In this document: piece after piece, positions 8,037 through 18,395 of the stretch | Numbering within the stretch: the stretch's first letter is position 1 | How the letters are laid out: each line of letters opens with the position of its first letter | Source: Methyloferula stellata AR4 | Lineage (GTDB): Bacteria > Pseudomonadota > Alphaproteobacteria > Rhizobiales > Beijerinckiaceae | Direction: 5' to 3' | Assembly: GCF_000385335.1 (NCBI RefSeq) | Contig: NZ_ARWA01000001.1 | Location: 512,081 to 576,080, forward strand | Length of the DNA stretch: 64,000 bases | The notes under the pieces: generated by a model | What the model was told of the DNA's origin: nothing | Database searches by the model: none | Seen by the model: the letters and a program-made list of their open reading frames with translations, nothing else | Translations under genes and position numbers: made by a program

Positions 8037-8775
8037 AGCGCAGACGCGGGTCCCCTTGGAAATGATAGGATCCGATATGCGTCAGCTTTCCTTCGGTGTC
8101 GAGCCAGATCTTGCCGCCTATGTCGCGCCATTTCTGGCAGAAGCCGAAATCCTCGCTGATATAGGCCTTGGTTTCGGGATCGATCTGACATTCGAAGAGC
8201 GCGTAATTTTCCTCCGCCTTGGCGTTGCTGAAGGCGTGGACCTTGTTGTAGCGGCTCTCCGGATAGGCTTCGATCATGCGCAGGATCACTTCGCGCTTGA
8301 CCAGCATGAAACCGCCGCCGCAATAAACGCCGGTCGCGAAGGCGCCCTCGCGTTCAAGCTCGTCGCCTTCGCAAAGCGTGCCGACGTAAAGCAGAGGCGC
8401 CGAGGTCAAGGCTTCGCCCATGGTGGCGCGCCGCATTGCGTTTTGGCCCCAATCGATGACCTTCAGCGGATAGATGCCCGCGACGAATTCGCGATCGAAG
8501 CAGAGCATGCGGTGGACCTGCTCCGGCTCGAAGGAAATATCGGCATCGATGAACAGAAGATGCGTGGCGGACGTGCTTAAAAATTGCGAAACCAGCGTGT
8601 TTCGGCTGCGCGTGATCAAAGAATCGTGTCCAAGCAGCGCGAGCATCGCATCAAACCCGGCTTGGCCGGCATATTGAATAAGGCTAATGATCGATTGCAT
8701 GTAATGTTGCGAAACGAGACCGCCAAAGCACGGCGTGGCGATAAATACCATCGGTCTTTTTGCGGTTTCCGTCAT
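7996..8775 (-). CDS. Family A (GT2-like) glycosyltransferase
   Basis: The 259-residue soluble protein opens with MVFIATPCFGGLVSQHY and contains the acidic metal-binding DADISF after LLFI, typical of GT-A glycosyltransferases. A second acidic region (YISEDFGFCQKWRDIGGKIWLD) fits the acceptor or base site. No membrane helices are seen. The sugar and acceptor cannot be read from the sequence. Related short GT-A proteins in Rhizobiales occur in polysaccharide or glycan loci, but the only neighbour in operon is the solute-binding protein whose start overlaps its end. Confidence 0.75.
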   Translation of the reverse strand: MTETAKRPMVFIATPCFGGLVSQHYMQSIISLIQYAGQAGFDAMLALLGHDSLITRSRNTLVSQFLSTSATHLLFIDADISFEPEQVHRMLCFDREFVAGIYPLKVIDWGQNAMRRATMGEALTSAPLLYVGTLCEGDELEREGAFATGVYCGGGFMLVKREVILRMIEAYPESRYNKVHAFSNAKAEENYALFECQIDPETKAYISEDFGFCQKWRDIGGKIWLDTEGKLTHIGSYHFQGDPRLRYAPAPPVIQALTA

Positions 8776-8945
8776 GACTGGCCTTAAAGGTGAGGCCGCG
8801 CTAGTTTACATATGTCTGGTTGAGCGCGGCACGGGATCGAATCATGTTGGAATCCTGCGGTTGAGCGGTTCAAAAGGCAATCTGACGCAAGCTGGAGCCG
8901 TCAGCTTGGCGCAAGCGAAGATTTAGGAATGATAGGGGCCTGGGC

Positions 8946-9365
8946 ATGCCATCCATGAAGACAATCACGGCTCTGTCGAGCTGCCTTGTGCTGATGTCGC
9001 TGATGCGGCCGGCCTTCGCGATCACCGATCACGTCCCGAGTTTCGACGTGAAAAGCTCCTGCAAGGCGGCCGAGGCCTATGACGTCATGGAAGATCGCGA
9101 CAAAACCTTCCAGGGCTGCCTGCAGGACGAAAATCGCGCCAAATCGCTCCTCACCAAGAACTGGTCGCAATATAAGATCAAGGATCGGGTGGATTGCGTG
9201 ACGCAAGGCGAGATCGTCGCCCCGAGCTATGTCGAAATCCTGACCTGCCTTGAAATGAGCGACGAGACCGGTGCCGCCCTGTCGCGGGATGTCAATCAGC
9301 CGACCGGCTCGCCCGATACATCGCCGATCAAGGAACCGCCGCTTCCGAGCGCGATACCCAAGTAG
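8946..9365 (+). CDS. Secreted hypothetical protein, Rhizobiales type
   Basis: A 139-residue product with a signal peptide (cleavage near FAIT) and a mature domain containing four cysteines, in the pattern SCKAAEAYDVM, FQGCLQDENRAKSLL, VDCVTQGEIV, EILTCLEMS. The tail is proline-rich and unstructured. The cysteine spacing suggests two disulphides and a helical periplasmic protein; small proteins of this pattern are widespread in Rhizobiales without assigned function. An ATG three codons in (8955) is an alternative start. Confidence 0.72.
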   Translation: MPSMKTITALSSCLVLMSLMRPAFAITDHVPSFDVKSSCKAAEAYDVMEDRDKTFQGCLQDENRAKSLLTKNWSQYKIKDRVDCVTQGEIVAPSYVEILTCLEMSDETGAALSRDVNQPTGSPDTSPIKEPPLPSAIPK

Positions 9366-9373
9366 CAGCGGGA

Positions 9374-9487
9374 GCCCTCATCCTGAGAAGCGCTCCGCAG
9401 GAGCGCGTCTCGAAGGACGGGGGCTTAGCGGCTTTTACAAACCCTCGGTGCTTCGAGACGGCCTTCGGCCTCCTCAGCATGAGGGTT
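9374..9487. repeat. Dispersed repeat, CCTCATCCTGAG / GCTTCGAGACG family, copy 1
   Basis: Contains AGCGCTCCGCAGGAGCGCGT, TCGAAGGACGGGGG and GCTTCGAGACGGCCTTCGG with terminal CCCTCATCCTGAG / CTCAGCATGAGGG. A related copy is at 58821-58930. Confidence 0.75.
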
Positions 9488-9514
9488 TGGTGTCGGACCG
9501 GTACGAAAACGGTG

Positions 9515-10777
9515 TCACTGCGCTTTATGTGGAGTCGTACCAGCGCTTCGAAGCGCGTGCAGAACCTCAGCCGAGCCATAGCCGTCGGCCGGATGCAGCC
9601 CGGCCGACCTTTGGAAGTCGTGGATCGCATCGCGCGAGGCGGGGCCGAATTTTCCGTCGATCGTCCCGTGATAAAAGCCCTGCGCCGTCAAAAGGTGCTG
9701 GACCTCGTTCTTCTCCGTCCGGCTCAGCATTTTTTCCTGCGCGGGCCACGCAGCGCGGACCCCGCCGCCGCCCGCCAGCCGATCCGCGAGCAGCGCCAGC
9801 GAGAGCGCGTAGGAATCCGAATTATTATAGGCTTTCAGGACCCAATAATTATCCGACAGCAGAAAGGCCGGGCCGCCGGCACCCGACGGTAGAAATAAGG
9901 CGGCATCGCCCGTGGACGGCAAAGCCTGCTGGCCGGCTGGTCGCACGTCAAGCGCCGCCCAGGCCGGAAAAGCCATGTGAAGCGATGCAAAATCATAATC
10001 GCCGGGAAGCATGACTTCAATGCCCCATGGCAGGCCGGGCCGCCAGCCGGAATCGCGCAGAAAATGGCCGATCGAAGCGAGACTGTCGGGCACCGAGGTC
10101 CAGATATCCGGCGCACCCGAGCCTTCGAACCGCACCGCATATTTGAGATAGGCCGAGGGCAGAAATTGCGGATTGCCCATGGCGCCCGCCCATGAGCCTT
10201 TAAGCGCCTCGCGCGGGACGCCACGCTCGAGCATGACCAGCGCAGCCACGAATTCATCGGCGAAGAGGCTGCGGTCGTCGCGGCGAAAAGCGAGCGAGGC
10301 CAAAGACCGGACGATGTCCTTTCCCCCCGTGCTGCGTCCGAAATCGGTCTCCATGCCCCAGGCGGCGAGCAGGATCGGCGCGGGAACCCCGAAACGTCTT
10401 TCGATTGCCGCCAATTCCGTCTGCCAGCGCGCCGCTTGCGCGCGGCCTTGCGCGATGCGTTGCGGCGTCACGGCAGCGGCGAGATAGGCGTGCAAGGGCC
10501 GATCGAATTCAGGCTGCGCACTTGCGCCGCTTGGCGTCGACGGATCGTAGCTGAGCCCGGCGACGGCTGCCTCAAAAGTTTCGCGGCGCACGCCCTTCGC
10601 CTCGGCGAGCGGCCAAAGCGATTGCAGAAAGATCGTGAAACCGCCGGAGGCTTCGGCTGCGTCCCGCGGCATTTGGGCGGCGGCGGATCGCGGATTTACG
10701 CAAAGGACCGCGAAAGCGGCCGCGCCTTGCAGGATGGCGCGCCGGTTGATCGCGCGAGAGGCGAAGATAGGCGTCAC
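9515..10777 (-). CDS. Lytic murein transglycosylase, MltB type with peptidoglycan-binding domain
   Basis: The 420-residue protein has a signal segment (residues 8-30), an SLT_2/MltB domain with the catalytic Glu in [10 protein letters not shown] and motifs [13 protein letters not shown] and [10 protein letters not shown], and a C-terminal PG_binding_1 domain ([20 protein letters not shown], residues about 350-405). It cleaves the MurNAc-GlcNAc bond and leaves 1,6-anhydroMurNAc. The start is a GTG overlapping the stop of the RND pump gene (GTGTGA), so translation is coupled. Coupling to an efflux pump is unusual and may help local wall opening for envelope assembly. Confidence 0.9.
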   Translation of the reverse strand: MTPIFASRAINRRAILQGAAAFAVLCVNPRSAAAQMPRDAAEASGGFTIFLQSLWPLAEAKGVRRETFEAAVAGLSYDPSTPSGASAQPEFDRPLHAYLAAAVTPQRIAQGRAQAARWQTELAAIERRFGVPAPILLAAWGMETDFGRSTGGKDIVRSLASLAFRRDDRSLFADEFVAALVMLERGVPREALKGSWAGAMGNPQFLPSAYLKYAVRFEGSGAPDIWTSVPDSLASIGHFLRDSGWRPGLPWGIEVMLPGDYDFASLHMAFPAWAALDVRPAGQQALPSTGDAALFLPSGAGGPAFLLSDNYWVLKAYNNSDSYALSLALLADRLAGGGGVRAAWPAQEKMLSRTEKNEVQHLLTAQGFYHGTIDGKFGPASRDAIHDFQRSAGLHPADGYGSAEVLHALRSAGTTPHKAQ

Positions 10778-13700
10778 ACAGCCTCGGGCGCACCGCCACG
10801 CGGGGGCTCCGAGGGCGGCGGCTCGGCCGGCGGCTGTTGCGTCTTTCCGGCCGTGCGCATTTCGGCCAGCCTTTGGAAACTCACATAAAGCATGGGGATG
10901 ACGAAAATGCCGACGAGGCTCGCCGCGATCATGCCGCAGAAGACCGGCGTACCGACGCCGCGGCGGGACAATTGCGCCGCGCCATGCGCCGTCACCAGCG
11001 GCACGAGGCCGAGAATAAAGGCGATCGAGGTCATCATGACCGCGCGGAACCTCTGCTCGGCGCCGAGGATCGCGGCTTCGACAATGCTGCGGCCCTCTTC
11101 GCGCTGCTCCTTGGCGAAGGCGACGATCAAAATGCCGTTTTTGGCCGCGAGCGCGATCAAGACGACAAGCCCGATCTGCGCATAGAGATCGAGCGGCAGG
11201 CCTAGGTAGTAGACCCCGAAATAGGCGCCGAACACGCCGACGGCCACGGATAAAAGCACCGGGATCGGAATGATCCAGCTCTCGTAAAGCGCGACCAGGA
11301 AGAGATAGGCAAAGAGCACGGCAAGCGCGAGAATGATGCCCGTCTGGCCGCTGGCCGCCTGTTCCTGATAGGCCGTGCCGCTCCATTCGAAGCCATAGCC
11401 TGCCGGCAATGTCTTGGCGGAGATGGAGGCCATGGCTGCGAGAGCCGCGCCGGATGAGACGCCCGGCGCAGGAGAGCCATTAACCGTGATCGCACGGTAA
11501 TTGTTGTAGCGCGTGATGACTTGCGGGCCTTGCACGATCCGGAGCGAAGCCAAGGACGCCATCGGCACCATTTGCCCGTCCTTGTTGCGGACGTAGATCT
11601 GCCAGATCGAGGAAATATCGCGGCGGTCTTGCGCCTCGCCTTGGATATTCACCTGCCAGGTTCGGCCATAAATATTGAAGTTGTTGATGTAATTTCCGCC
11701 GAGCGTAGCGGAGAGCGTCAAGAAAATATCGCTGATGCCGACGCCGAGCGATTGCGCTTTATCGCGGTCGATGTCGAGATAAAGTGACGGATTCGTTGCC
11801 GTGAAGGTCGAAAACACACGCGACAGGGATTTATCCTGATTGGCGGCGGCGACCAGACCTTGCATCACGCTGCCGACTTGGGTCGGCGGCTGGCCTTCGA
11901 GCGCTTCCAATTGATATTCGAAGCCGCCCGAGGTCGAGAGACCGATGATCGGCGGCAGATTGAAGGCGATGACCGAGGCTGTCCTGATGCTTTGGGCCGC
12001 GCCGAACACCTTCCGGATGATGGCCTGCGCCGAGTCCGACGCGCTTTGGCGGTCTTCGAAGGGCTTCAGCTTGACGAACATGAAGCCGTAATTCGGCTCA
12101 TTGGCGGAATCCAGGATCGAAAAGCCGACGACCGTGAACGTGTCTTGAACCTGCGGCATGCCGAGCATCAGCTTCTCGACATCGCGCATCGTCGCGCTGG
12201 TCCGCGCGACGGACGCCCCATCCGGCAATTGGACCGATATGAAGAAACCGCCCTGGTCTTCTTCCGGCAGGAACCCGGTCGGCGTGTGCAAGGCGGTGCC
12301 GTAGATCGCTATGCCGAAGCCTATGATGACGACGACGCCGACCACGGCGACGCGCACGAGCCTCGTCACGACCGCGGCATAGCCGTCGCGCACCCAGTCG
12401 ATGCCCCTCAGCACGTAACTCATGACGCCGCGCTTCGGCCCGCTGTGGCGCAGGAAGACAGCGCAAAGCGCCGGCGACAGGGTCAGAGCATTGAGGGCCG
12501 AGATCAGCATGGCGACGCTGATCGTCACGGCGAATTGCCGGAACAATTGGCCGGATACGCTTGGAATGAAGGCGATCGGTACGAAGACCGATAGAAGAAC
12601 AAGCGTGATCGCGACGATCGGCGCGGTGATCTGCCCCATCGCCTTCTTGGTTGCGTCAGCCGGCGACAGATCCGGCTCTTCTTCCATGACGCGCTCGACG
12701 TTTTCGACGACGACGATCGCGTCGTCAACGACAATGCCGATCGCAAGCACCATGGCAAGCAGCGAGACCGTATTAGCCGAAAAGCCGACAGCGAGCAGGA
12801 CCGCGAAAGTGCCGATCAGGCTGACCGGCACGGCGACCGCTGGTATGATCGTCGCGCGCAGGCTGCCGAGGAAGAGAAAGACCACGAGCACGACGAGGAC
12901 AAAGGCTTCGGCGAGAGTCTTCAAAACCTCTTTGATCGTGTCGGTCACGAAGGTCGTCGAATCGTAGACGACCTTATATTTGAGGCCCGCCGGAAATCGT
13001 TTGCTGGCCTTTTCCAAGACTTTGGCGATCGCCGCCGCCGCGTCCACGGCATTGGCGCCGGGCGAAAGATAAGTCGCAAGCGCGACGGCGGGACGGCCGG
13101 AAAGCCTGCTCTCGGTATCGAGGTTTTGCGCCCCCATCTCGACCCGCGCGACATCCTTGATGCGCAGGACGGAACCGTCGGGCAGAGCCCTGACGACAAT
13201 ATTGCCGAACTCCTCCGGCGTCGTCAGCCGCCCTTGCGTCTGGAGATTGAATTGGAACTGCTGATCATCGCCGATCGGCCGCGAGCCGATGCGACCGATC
13301 GGGGCCTGAACATTTTGGGTCTCGATCGCCGTGATAATGTCGGACGGCGCGAGATTCAGGCTCGTCAGGCGCTGGATATCGAACCATATGCGCATCGAAT
13401 ATTTCTGCAGGGCGAAAAGATTCGCCTGACCGACGCCGAAAGTGCGCGATATCTCGTCGAGCACATTGATCGTGACGTAATTGGTGATGAAGAGCGTATC
13501 GAGATCGTCATGGCCTTCATCCGCATAGAATTGAACGAATTGCAGAATCGCCGAGGAGCGCTTCTGAACGGTGAGACCTTGCTGCGTCACCTGCGTCGGC
13601 AATTGCGACAAAGCCGTCTGCACGCGGTTGTTGACGTTGACCGTGTCGATATCGGGATTGGTGCCGAGCGCGAAGCTGACGGTGAGATTATAGCTGCCGT

Positions 13701-13956
13701 CATTGCCACTCGTCGATTTCATGTAGAGCATCTTATCGACGCCGACCATCTGCGCTTCGAGCGGCTGCGCGACGGAGGCTTCGACGACATCGGCCGAGGC
13801 GCCCGGATAGGTGGCCGTGACCTGGACCTGCGGCGGCACGATATCGGGAAATTGCGCGACGGGAATGCGCGACAGCGCGATGAGCCCCGCCAAAGTGATG
13901 ACGATGGCGATCACGATGGCGAGGCGCGGGCGGTCGATGAATGTCGCTGAAAACAT
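10774..13956 (-). CDS. RND efflux pump inner-membrane transporter, HAE1/AcrB family
   Basis: The 1060-residue protein has the duplicated RND layout: helix 1 at the N-terminus, a large periplasmic loop, helices 2-7, a second loop (with [12 protein letters not shown]) and helices 8-12. The proton-relay aspartates are in [18 protein letters not shown]. Family strands such as [21 protein letters not shown] match AcrB/MexB. It exports hydrophobic or amphiphilic compounds by proton antiport as a trimer. The adaptor gene lies 40 bases upstream; no outer-membrane channel is encoded here, so a TolC-type partner must come from elsewhere. Confidence 0.96.
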   Translation of the reverse strand: MFSATFIDRPRLAIVIAIVITLAGLIALSRIPVAQFPDIVPPQVQVTATYPGASADVVEASVAQPLEAQMVGVDKMLYMKSTSGNDGSYNLTVSFALGTNPDIDTVNVNNRVQTALSQLPTQVTQQGLTVQKRSSAILQFVQFYADEGHDDLDTLFITNYVTINVLDEISRTFGVGQANLFALQKYSMRIWFDIQRLTSLNLAPSDIITAIETQNVQAPIGRIGSRPIGDDQQFQFNLQTQGRLTTPEEFGNIVVRALPDGSVLRIKDVARVEMGAQNLDTESRLSGRPAVALATYLSPGANAVDAAAAIAKVLEKASKRFPAGLKYKVVYDSTTFVTDTIKEVLKTLAEAFVLVVLVVFLFLGSLRATIIPAVAVPVSLIGTFAVLLAVGFSANTVSLLAMVLAIGIVVDDAIVVVENVERVMEEEPDLSPADATKKAMGQITAPIVAITLVLLSVFVPIAFIPSVSGQLFRQFAVTISVAMLISALNALTLSPALCAVFLRHSGPKRGVMSYVLRGIDWVRDGYAAVVTRLVRVAVVGVVVIIGFGIAIYGTALHTPTGFLPEEDQGGFFISVQLPDGASVARTSATMRDVEKLMLGMPQVQDTFTVVGFSILDSANEPNYGFMFVKLKPFEDRQSASDSAQAIIRKVFGAAQSIRTASVIAFNLPPIIGLSTSGGFEYQLEALEGQPPTQVGSVMQGLVAAANQDKSLSRVFSTFTATNPSLYLDIDRDKAQSLGVGISDIFLTLSATLGGNYINNFNIYGRTWQVNIQGEAQDRRDISSIWQIYVRNKDGQMVPMASLASLRIVQGPQVITRYNNYRAITVNGSPAPGVSSGAALAAMASISAKTLPAGYGFEWSGTAYQEQAASGQTGIILALAVLFAYLFLVALYESWIIPIPVLLSVAVGVFGAYFGVYYLGLPLDLYAQIGLVVLIALAAKNGILIVAFAKEQREEGRSIVEAAILGAEQRFRAVMMTSIAFILGLVPLVTAHGAAQLSRRGVGTPVFCGMIAASLVGIFVIPMLYVSFQRLAEMRTAGKTQQPPAEPPPSEPPRGGAPEAV

Positions 13957-13996
13957 GAACCCGTGTTCCTAGACGCCTGCCTTCGAAAGCCGATGA

Positions 13997-15193
13997 TTAT
14001 TTTGGCACGGTAGAGGAGGCCGCCGGACCAGGCGTCGGCGGACCCGGCGAGACGAGCTCTCCCGCGCGAACGCGCTGGATGCCTTCGACGACGACCAACT
14101 CGCCTTCCGTCAGACCGGAGATGATGGAGGCGTCGGCGGGCGTCGATTGTCCAAGCTGGATATCGCGGCGCTGCGCCTTGTTGTCGGCATCGACCACATA
14201 GACGTAATCGCCGCGCTGATCGGTGAGGACCGCCGAGCGCGGAATGGACAGCACCAGGACCGGCTGAACACCTTCGAGATTGACCGTAACAAACTCGCCG
14301 TCCGTAAGCTGGCGGACGACGCTTTGCCCCTGCTTGTTTGCACTATCCAGGATTGGCGGATTGGCGATGGTCGCGCGCATCATGACGGTATCCGTCGCCG
14401 TCTGCACCGTGTTGTCGACGAAGGTCAGCTTTCCGGTCTGATCGTAGATCTGGCCGTTCGGCAAGGTGACACGGATTACCACCGCATTGAATCCGCCGAG
14501 CGGCACATAACGGTTGCGCAAAGCGAGCAGGGTACGGACCGAGACCGGAAACAGCACATACATCGGGTCCTGTCCGACGATCGTGACGAGCACGCCGCTG
14601 CTGGGCGAGACGACATTGCCGAGCGTGATCGCCGTGCGGCCGATCTTGCCGTCTATGGGCGATGCGATCTGCGTGTAGCCGAGATTGATCTCGGATTGCT
14701 TTACGGCCGCCTGCGCGCCGAGCAATTGCGCCGCATAGCTCTTTTGCGTCGCGAGCGCGGAATCATAGTTCGACTGCAGACCGGCGGGACCCTTCAATAA
14801 GGTCTGCGCGCGATCGAGCGCGGCATTCGCGTTCACCAATTGCGCCTGATACTGCTCGGCGACAGCCTTTTTGGCTTCGAGATCGGCCTCAAAAGGCGGC
14901 CGTTCGAGACGGTAGAGAATGTCGCCCGTCTTGACCTCTTGGCCGTCCTTAAATTCGACGCTGTCCACAAAGGCCGTGACACGGGCGACGATATCGACCC
15001 GGTTGATCGCCAGGATACGGCCGTTGAACTCGTCCTTTTCGGTGATCGGCTTCTTCTCCGCCCTTTGCACGCCGACGGCCGGCGGCGGCGGGGCAGCGGC
15101 TTGCGCTAAGGCTGCCTCCGACGCACCCAAAACCAGAAAAGCAGAAAGGAAGATTTTGCCGACAAAGGCCACGAAGCAGGTCCTTTGATCCAT
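13997..15193 (-). CDS. RND efflux periplasmic adaptor (membrane fusion protein)
   Basis: The product (398 residues) has a signal peptide (residues 1 to about 31), a beta-barrel and lipoyl half (DIVARVTAFVDSVEFKDGQ and TQIASPIDGKIGRTAITLG) flanking an alpha-helical hairpin (residues about 100-170), and a C-terminal membrane-proximal domain ending in a proline tail. It bridges the RND pump and the outer-membrane channel. The ATG at 15193 begins the signal peptide; a longer reading to 15244 would add 17 residues of no known pattern. It is the first gene of the adaptor - pump - transglycosylase operon. Confidence 0.93.
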   Translation of the reverse strand: MDQRTCFVAFVGKIFLSAFLVLGASEAALAQAAAPPPPAVGVQRAEKKPITEKDEFNGRILAINRVDIVARVTAFVDSVEFKDGQEVKTGDILYRLERPPFEADLEAKKAVAEQYQAQLVNANAALDRAQTLLKGPAGLQSNYDSALATQKSYAAQLLGAQAAVKQSEINLGYTQIASPIDGKIGRTAITLGNVVSPSSGVLVTIVGQDPMYVLFPVSVRTLLALRNRYVPLGGFNAVVIRVTLPNGQIYDQTGKLTFVDNTVQTATDTVMMRATIANPPILDSANKQGQSVVRQLTDGEFVTVNLEGVQPVLVLSIPRSAVLTDQRGDYVYVVDADNKAQRRDIQLGQSTPADASIISGLTEGELVVVEGIQRVRAGELVSPGPPTPGPAASSTVPK

Positions 15194-15352
15194 GAATGGA
15201 AGACGCTCTTGCGCCAGACTCGAAACTACCCGAGGGGCGGGCAACTGAGCAAATGTAGGCTTAGCATAAGCTCGCCGCGGTTCCTATGCCTCAGCCCGCA
15301 AATTTCCAAGTTATTTCAGCCCCTAGCCCCTTAAATCCGGACTTTTTCAGGG

Positions 15353-16420
15353 CTAGTCCGTTGCGTCCCCGCCCGGCGGATAGGCATGAACCGCGCCGCG
15401 ATGATCCGTGACGCGAAAGGTCCCGGCATGGCCGTCTCCCGCCAAATGGCCGAGTTCAATCGGGACCTTTCCATAGCCGCCCGGAATATCGAGCATGTAG
15501 CGGGGCAGGCAGAGGCCCGAGACGCTGCCTTGCAAGCCGCGCAACAAAGCCTGCCCCTCTTCGATCGGCACCCGGAAATGCGAAGTGCCCGGCGCGAGGT
15601 CGAGCTGATGCAGGTAATAGGGTTTGATGCGGCATTCGACAAAGCTGCGGAACAGAGCGGCAAGAGTCATGGCATCATCATTGACGCCGCACAGCAACAC
15701 GCTCTGGCTGAGCATAGGAATACCGGCATCGACGAAGGCGGCCGAGGCCGCGCGCGCTTCGGGCGTCAGCTCACGCGGGTGATTGGCATGCAGGACGACA
15801 TAGACCGTTTTGCCGCAGCCTCGCAGCAGGTCGATGAGCTCCGGTGTGACCCGCGCCGGATCGACGCACGGAATGCGCGTATGGATGCGCAGGATCTTCA
15901 CATGATCGATGGCCGCGAGCCGCCGCACGACATCTTCAAGCCGCCGCACGGATAGAGTGAGCGGGTCGCCGCCGGTCAGGATCACTTCCCAGATCTCCGG
16001 CTTTGCCTCGATATAGGCGAAAGCCGCATCGAGCGCAGTGGCCGACAGGAATGTTTCGGCCTGCGGTCCGACGCTGGCGCGGCGAAAACAGAAGCGGCAA
16101 TAGACCGGGCAGACATGCAGAAGCTTCAACAAGACGCGGTCTTGATAGCGATGCACGACGCCTTCGACGGGGCTAAAAGCCTCATCGCCGATTGGATCTT
16201 CTTTTTCGTCCGGCTGCGTTTCGAGCTCGGCGGCGCTCGGCACGAATTGCCGTGCGATCGGATCGTGCCTGTCGTGCCGATCGATCAAATCGGCGACGGT
16301 TGGCGTCAGCGCTATGGCATAACGCGCGCCGACGGCTTCGATCACGGCCTGGCTCGCCTCGTCGACGAGACCGGCGCCGATCAGGTCCCCGACACTATGG
16401 AGCGAGACGGCTTTCGTCAC
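15353..16420 (-). CDS. epmB: EF-P beta-lysylation radical SAM enzyme (lysine 2,3-aminomutase-like)
   Basis: The 355-residue KamA-family protein carries the radical SAM cluster motif CPVYCRFCF (Cys-x3-Cys-x2-Cys) and the family strands WEVILTGGDPLTLS and PYYLHQLDLAPGTSHF. It converts (S)-alpha-lysine to (R)-beta-lysine for attachment to elongation factor P. It is shorter than true catabolic lysine 2,3-aminomutases, as expected for EpmB. The ATG overlaps the stop of the ligase gene (ATGA), and efp is divergent from the pair, which fixes the role. Confidence 0.93.
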   Translation of the reverse strand: MTKAVSLHSVGDLIGAGLVDEASQAVIEAVGARYAIALTPTVADLIDRHDRHDPIARQFVPSAAELETQPDEKEDPIGDEAFSPVEGVVHRYQDRVLLKLLHVCPVYCRFCFRRASVGPQAETFLSATALDAAFAYIEAKPEIWEVILTGGDPLTLSVRRLEDVVRRLAAIDHVKILRIHTRIPCVDPARVTPELIDLLRGCGKTVYVVLHANHPRELTPEARAASAAFVDAGIPMLSQSVLLCGVNDDAMTLAALFRSFVECRIKPYYLHQLDLAPGTSHFRVPIEEGQALLRGLQGSVSGLCLPRYMLDIPGGYGKVPIELGHLAGDGHAGTFRVTDHRGAVHAYPPGGDATD

Positions 16421-17502
16421 GGCGCGCCATCCGTCGGTGCGAGCGGGGTCCAGATCACCTGCTCGATATGGGCCGCGCCCGTCATTAGCATCACCAATCT
16501 GTCGAAGCCAAGCGCGATGCCGCAGGCTTGCGGCATGATGGCGAGCGCCGAAAGAAAATCCTCATCGATCGGATAGGACGTGCCGTAAAGCGCCTGGCGT
16601 TCCGCCATCTCAAGCTCGAAGCGCCGCCTTTGCTCGACGGGATCGGTCAATTCGCCAAATCCATTGGCGAGCTCGACACCGCAGGCATAGAGCTCGAAGC
16701 GCTGCGCGAAACGCGGATCATCCGGCTGCAGCCGCGCCAGTGCCGCCTCGCAAGCGGGATATTGGTCGAGACGCACGGCGCGGCCATGGCCCAAATGCGG
16801 CTCGACCAATTGGCTCAAAACCTTGCTGAAGAGATCGGACCATGTGTCGTCTTCGGTCACGCGGACGCCGGCCTTGCCCGCCGCCGCCGCGAGCCGTTCG
16901 CGGCCGTTCCCGTCGCCAGGGAGGCAGGCGAGAAGATCGATCCCCGCATAGCGCTCGAAGGCGGCGGCGACACTCACCCGCTCGGGCTCGAGAAAAGGGT
17001 CGGCCGAAACGCCGCGAAAGGTCAAGCTTTTGACGCCCAAAGCTCTGGCCACGGCGCTGAGAAGCGCGCCGCAGTCGCGGCCGAGAGTCTCATAGGGTTC
17101 ATAGGCCCGGTACCATTCGAGCATGGTAAACTCGGGGTGATGCAACGGCCCGCGCTCAAGGTTGCGGAAGCAATGGCCGAGGCTGAAAATCCGGGGTTCG
17201 CCCGAAGCCAGCAGCTTCTTGCAGGCGAATTCCGGCGAAGATTGCAGGTAGAATGGTGTTTTCGTCCCATCCGGGGCACAAAACTCCGTCGCAAACCCGG
17301 CAATATGCGCCTCATTGCCGGGCGAGACCTGTAGAATGGCCGTATCGACCTCCAGGAAGCCCTCTGCTGCGAAGAAAGCCCGGACGGCTGCCATGGCCTT
17401 GACGCGGCTCAGAAGGAAGCTGCGCCGGTCGGCATGGATATCCGGCCGCCACCAGGGCGAAGCTGACCTGGACGAGGCTAACCCGGACGAGGCTGCGGTC
17501 AT
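16417..17502 (-). CDS. epmA: EF-P--(R)-beta-lysine ligase (GenX/PoxA)
   Basis: The 361-residue class II aminoacyl-tRNA synthetase paralogue lacks the N-terminal anticodon-binding domain of LysRS. Motif 2 is visible in FRNLERGPLHHPEFTMLEW and motif 3 in GIALGFDRLVMLMTG. It activates (R)-beta-lysine as the adenylate and transfers it to Lys34 of EF-P. It is first in the epmA-epmB unit and divergent from efp across a 142-bp gap that must hold both promoters. EpmC (hydroxylase) is not seen. Confidence 0.93.
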   Translation of the reverse strand: MTAASSGLASSRSASPWWRPDIHADRRSFLLSRVKAMAAVRAFFAAEGFLEVDTAILQVSPGNEAHIAGFATEFCAPDGTKTPFYLQSSPEFACKKLLASGEPRIFSLGHCFRNLERGPLHHPEFTMLEWYRAYEPYETLGRDCGALLSAVARALGVKSLTFRGVSADPFLEPERVSVAAAFERYAGIDLLACLPGDGNGRERLAAAAGKAGVRVTEDDTWSDLFSKVLSQLVEPHLGHGRAVRLDQYPACEAALARLQPDDPRFAQRFELYACGVELANGFGELTDPVEQRRRFELEMAERQALYGTSYPIDEDFLSALAIMPQACGIALGFDRLVMLMTGAAHIEQVIWTPLAPTDGAP

Positions 17503-17644
17503 TGCGTCATTTCGCTTGAAAAAGGGCCTAGAAGGCGGATAGCCAGATACGAGATATCTTGTCTCACTACGCCTATCGTGCGATCCGCATCATTTCGCAA
17601 GCCCGGCCGCCGCGCGGGCATTCATCCCTTAAGAGGAACGTTTC

Positions 17645-18214
17645 GTGAAAGTCATCGCCAGTTCGATCCGCAAAGGCAATATTATCGAGCGGGAGGACGG
17701 ACAGCTCTACGTCGTTTTGACGGCCGAGAGCTTCCACCCCGGCAAGGGCACGCCAACCACGCAAATCGACATGCGGCGGCTCTCGGACGGCGTGAAGACC
17801 ACGGATCGCTACAAGACGACCGAACAGGTCGAACGCGCCTTCGTCGAAGATCTGAACTTCAGCTATCTCTACCAGGATGCCGACGGCTATACGTTCATGA
17901 ACACCGACACCTATGATCAGGTGATCGTGCCGCCCGACGTCATCGGCGATCAGGCGCAATGGCTGCAGGAAGGCATGGCCTGCATCCTGTCGATCTTCAA
18001 CGGTACGGCGGTGGGTATTCAATTGCCGGCCCGCGTCACGCTCGAAATCACCGAGACGGAGCCCGCGATGAAAGGCCAGACGGCCTCGTCATCCTATAAG
18101 CCGGCGAAGCTCACGAATGGCGCGCGCGTGATGGTGCCGCCGCATATCGCGCCCGGCACGCGCATCGTCGTCCTGACCGAAGACGGCTCCTATGTCGAGC
18201 GCGCGAAGGATTGA
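17645..18214 (+). CDS. efp: Translation elongation factor P
   Basis: The 189-residue protein shows the three-domain EF-P fold: a KOW-like N domain, a central OB domain and a C-terminal OB domain ending [16 protein letters not shown]. The modification site is Lys34 in HPGKGTP, the type modified by beta-lysine in organisms with EpmA/EpmB, both of which are encoded next door. EF-P relieves ribosome stalling at polyproline stretches. The ATG is preceded by GAGGAACG. Confidence 0.97.
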   Translation: MKVIASSIRKGNIIEREDGQLYVVLTAESFHPGKGTPTTQIDMRRLSDGVKTTDRYKTTEQVERAFVEDLNFSYLYQDADGYTFMNTDTYDQVIVPPDVIGDQAQWLQEGMACILSIFNGTAVGIQLPARVTLEITETEPAMKGQTASSSYKPAKLTNGARVMVPPHIAPGTRIVVLTEDGSYVERAKD

Positions 18215-18240
18215 GATTTTAATGCCGAAGGATCGCGTGC

Positions 18241-18370
18241 GAACCTTCTCCCTGAGGGAAAAGGTGGCCCGCGAAGCGGGACGGATGAGGGGTTACAGCC
18301 TCTCAATGCAGGATCGAAACCCCTCACCCGGCTTGTTTCATAAGCCACCCTCTCCCACAGGGAGAGGGTT
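18241..18370. repeat. Dispersed repeat with CCTTCTCCCT ends, copy 2
   Basis: A 130-bp match to 6978-7108 in the same orientation, with identical GATCGAAACCCCTCACCCGG and CTCTCCCACAGGGAGAGGGT segments. It lies between efp and the hydrolase gene, two genes in tandem. A short remnant (ACCCTCTCCCGGTTGGAGAA) is at 44504-44523. Confidence 0.82.
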
Positions 18371-18395
18371 CGCGCACACCGATCTGACATAACCC

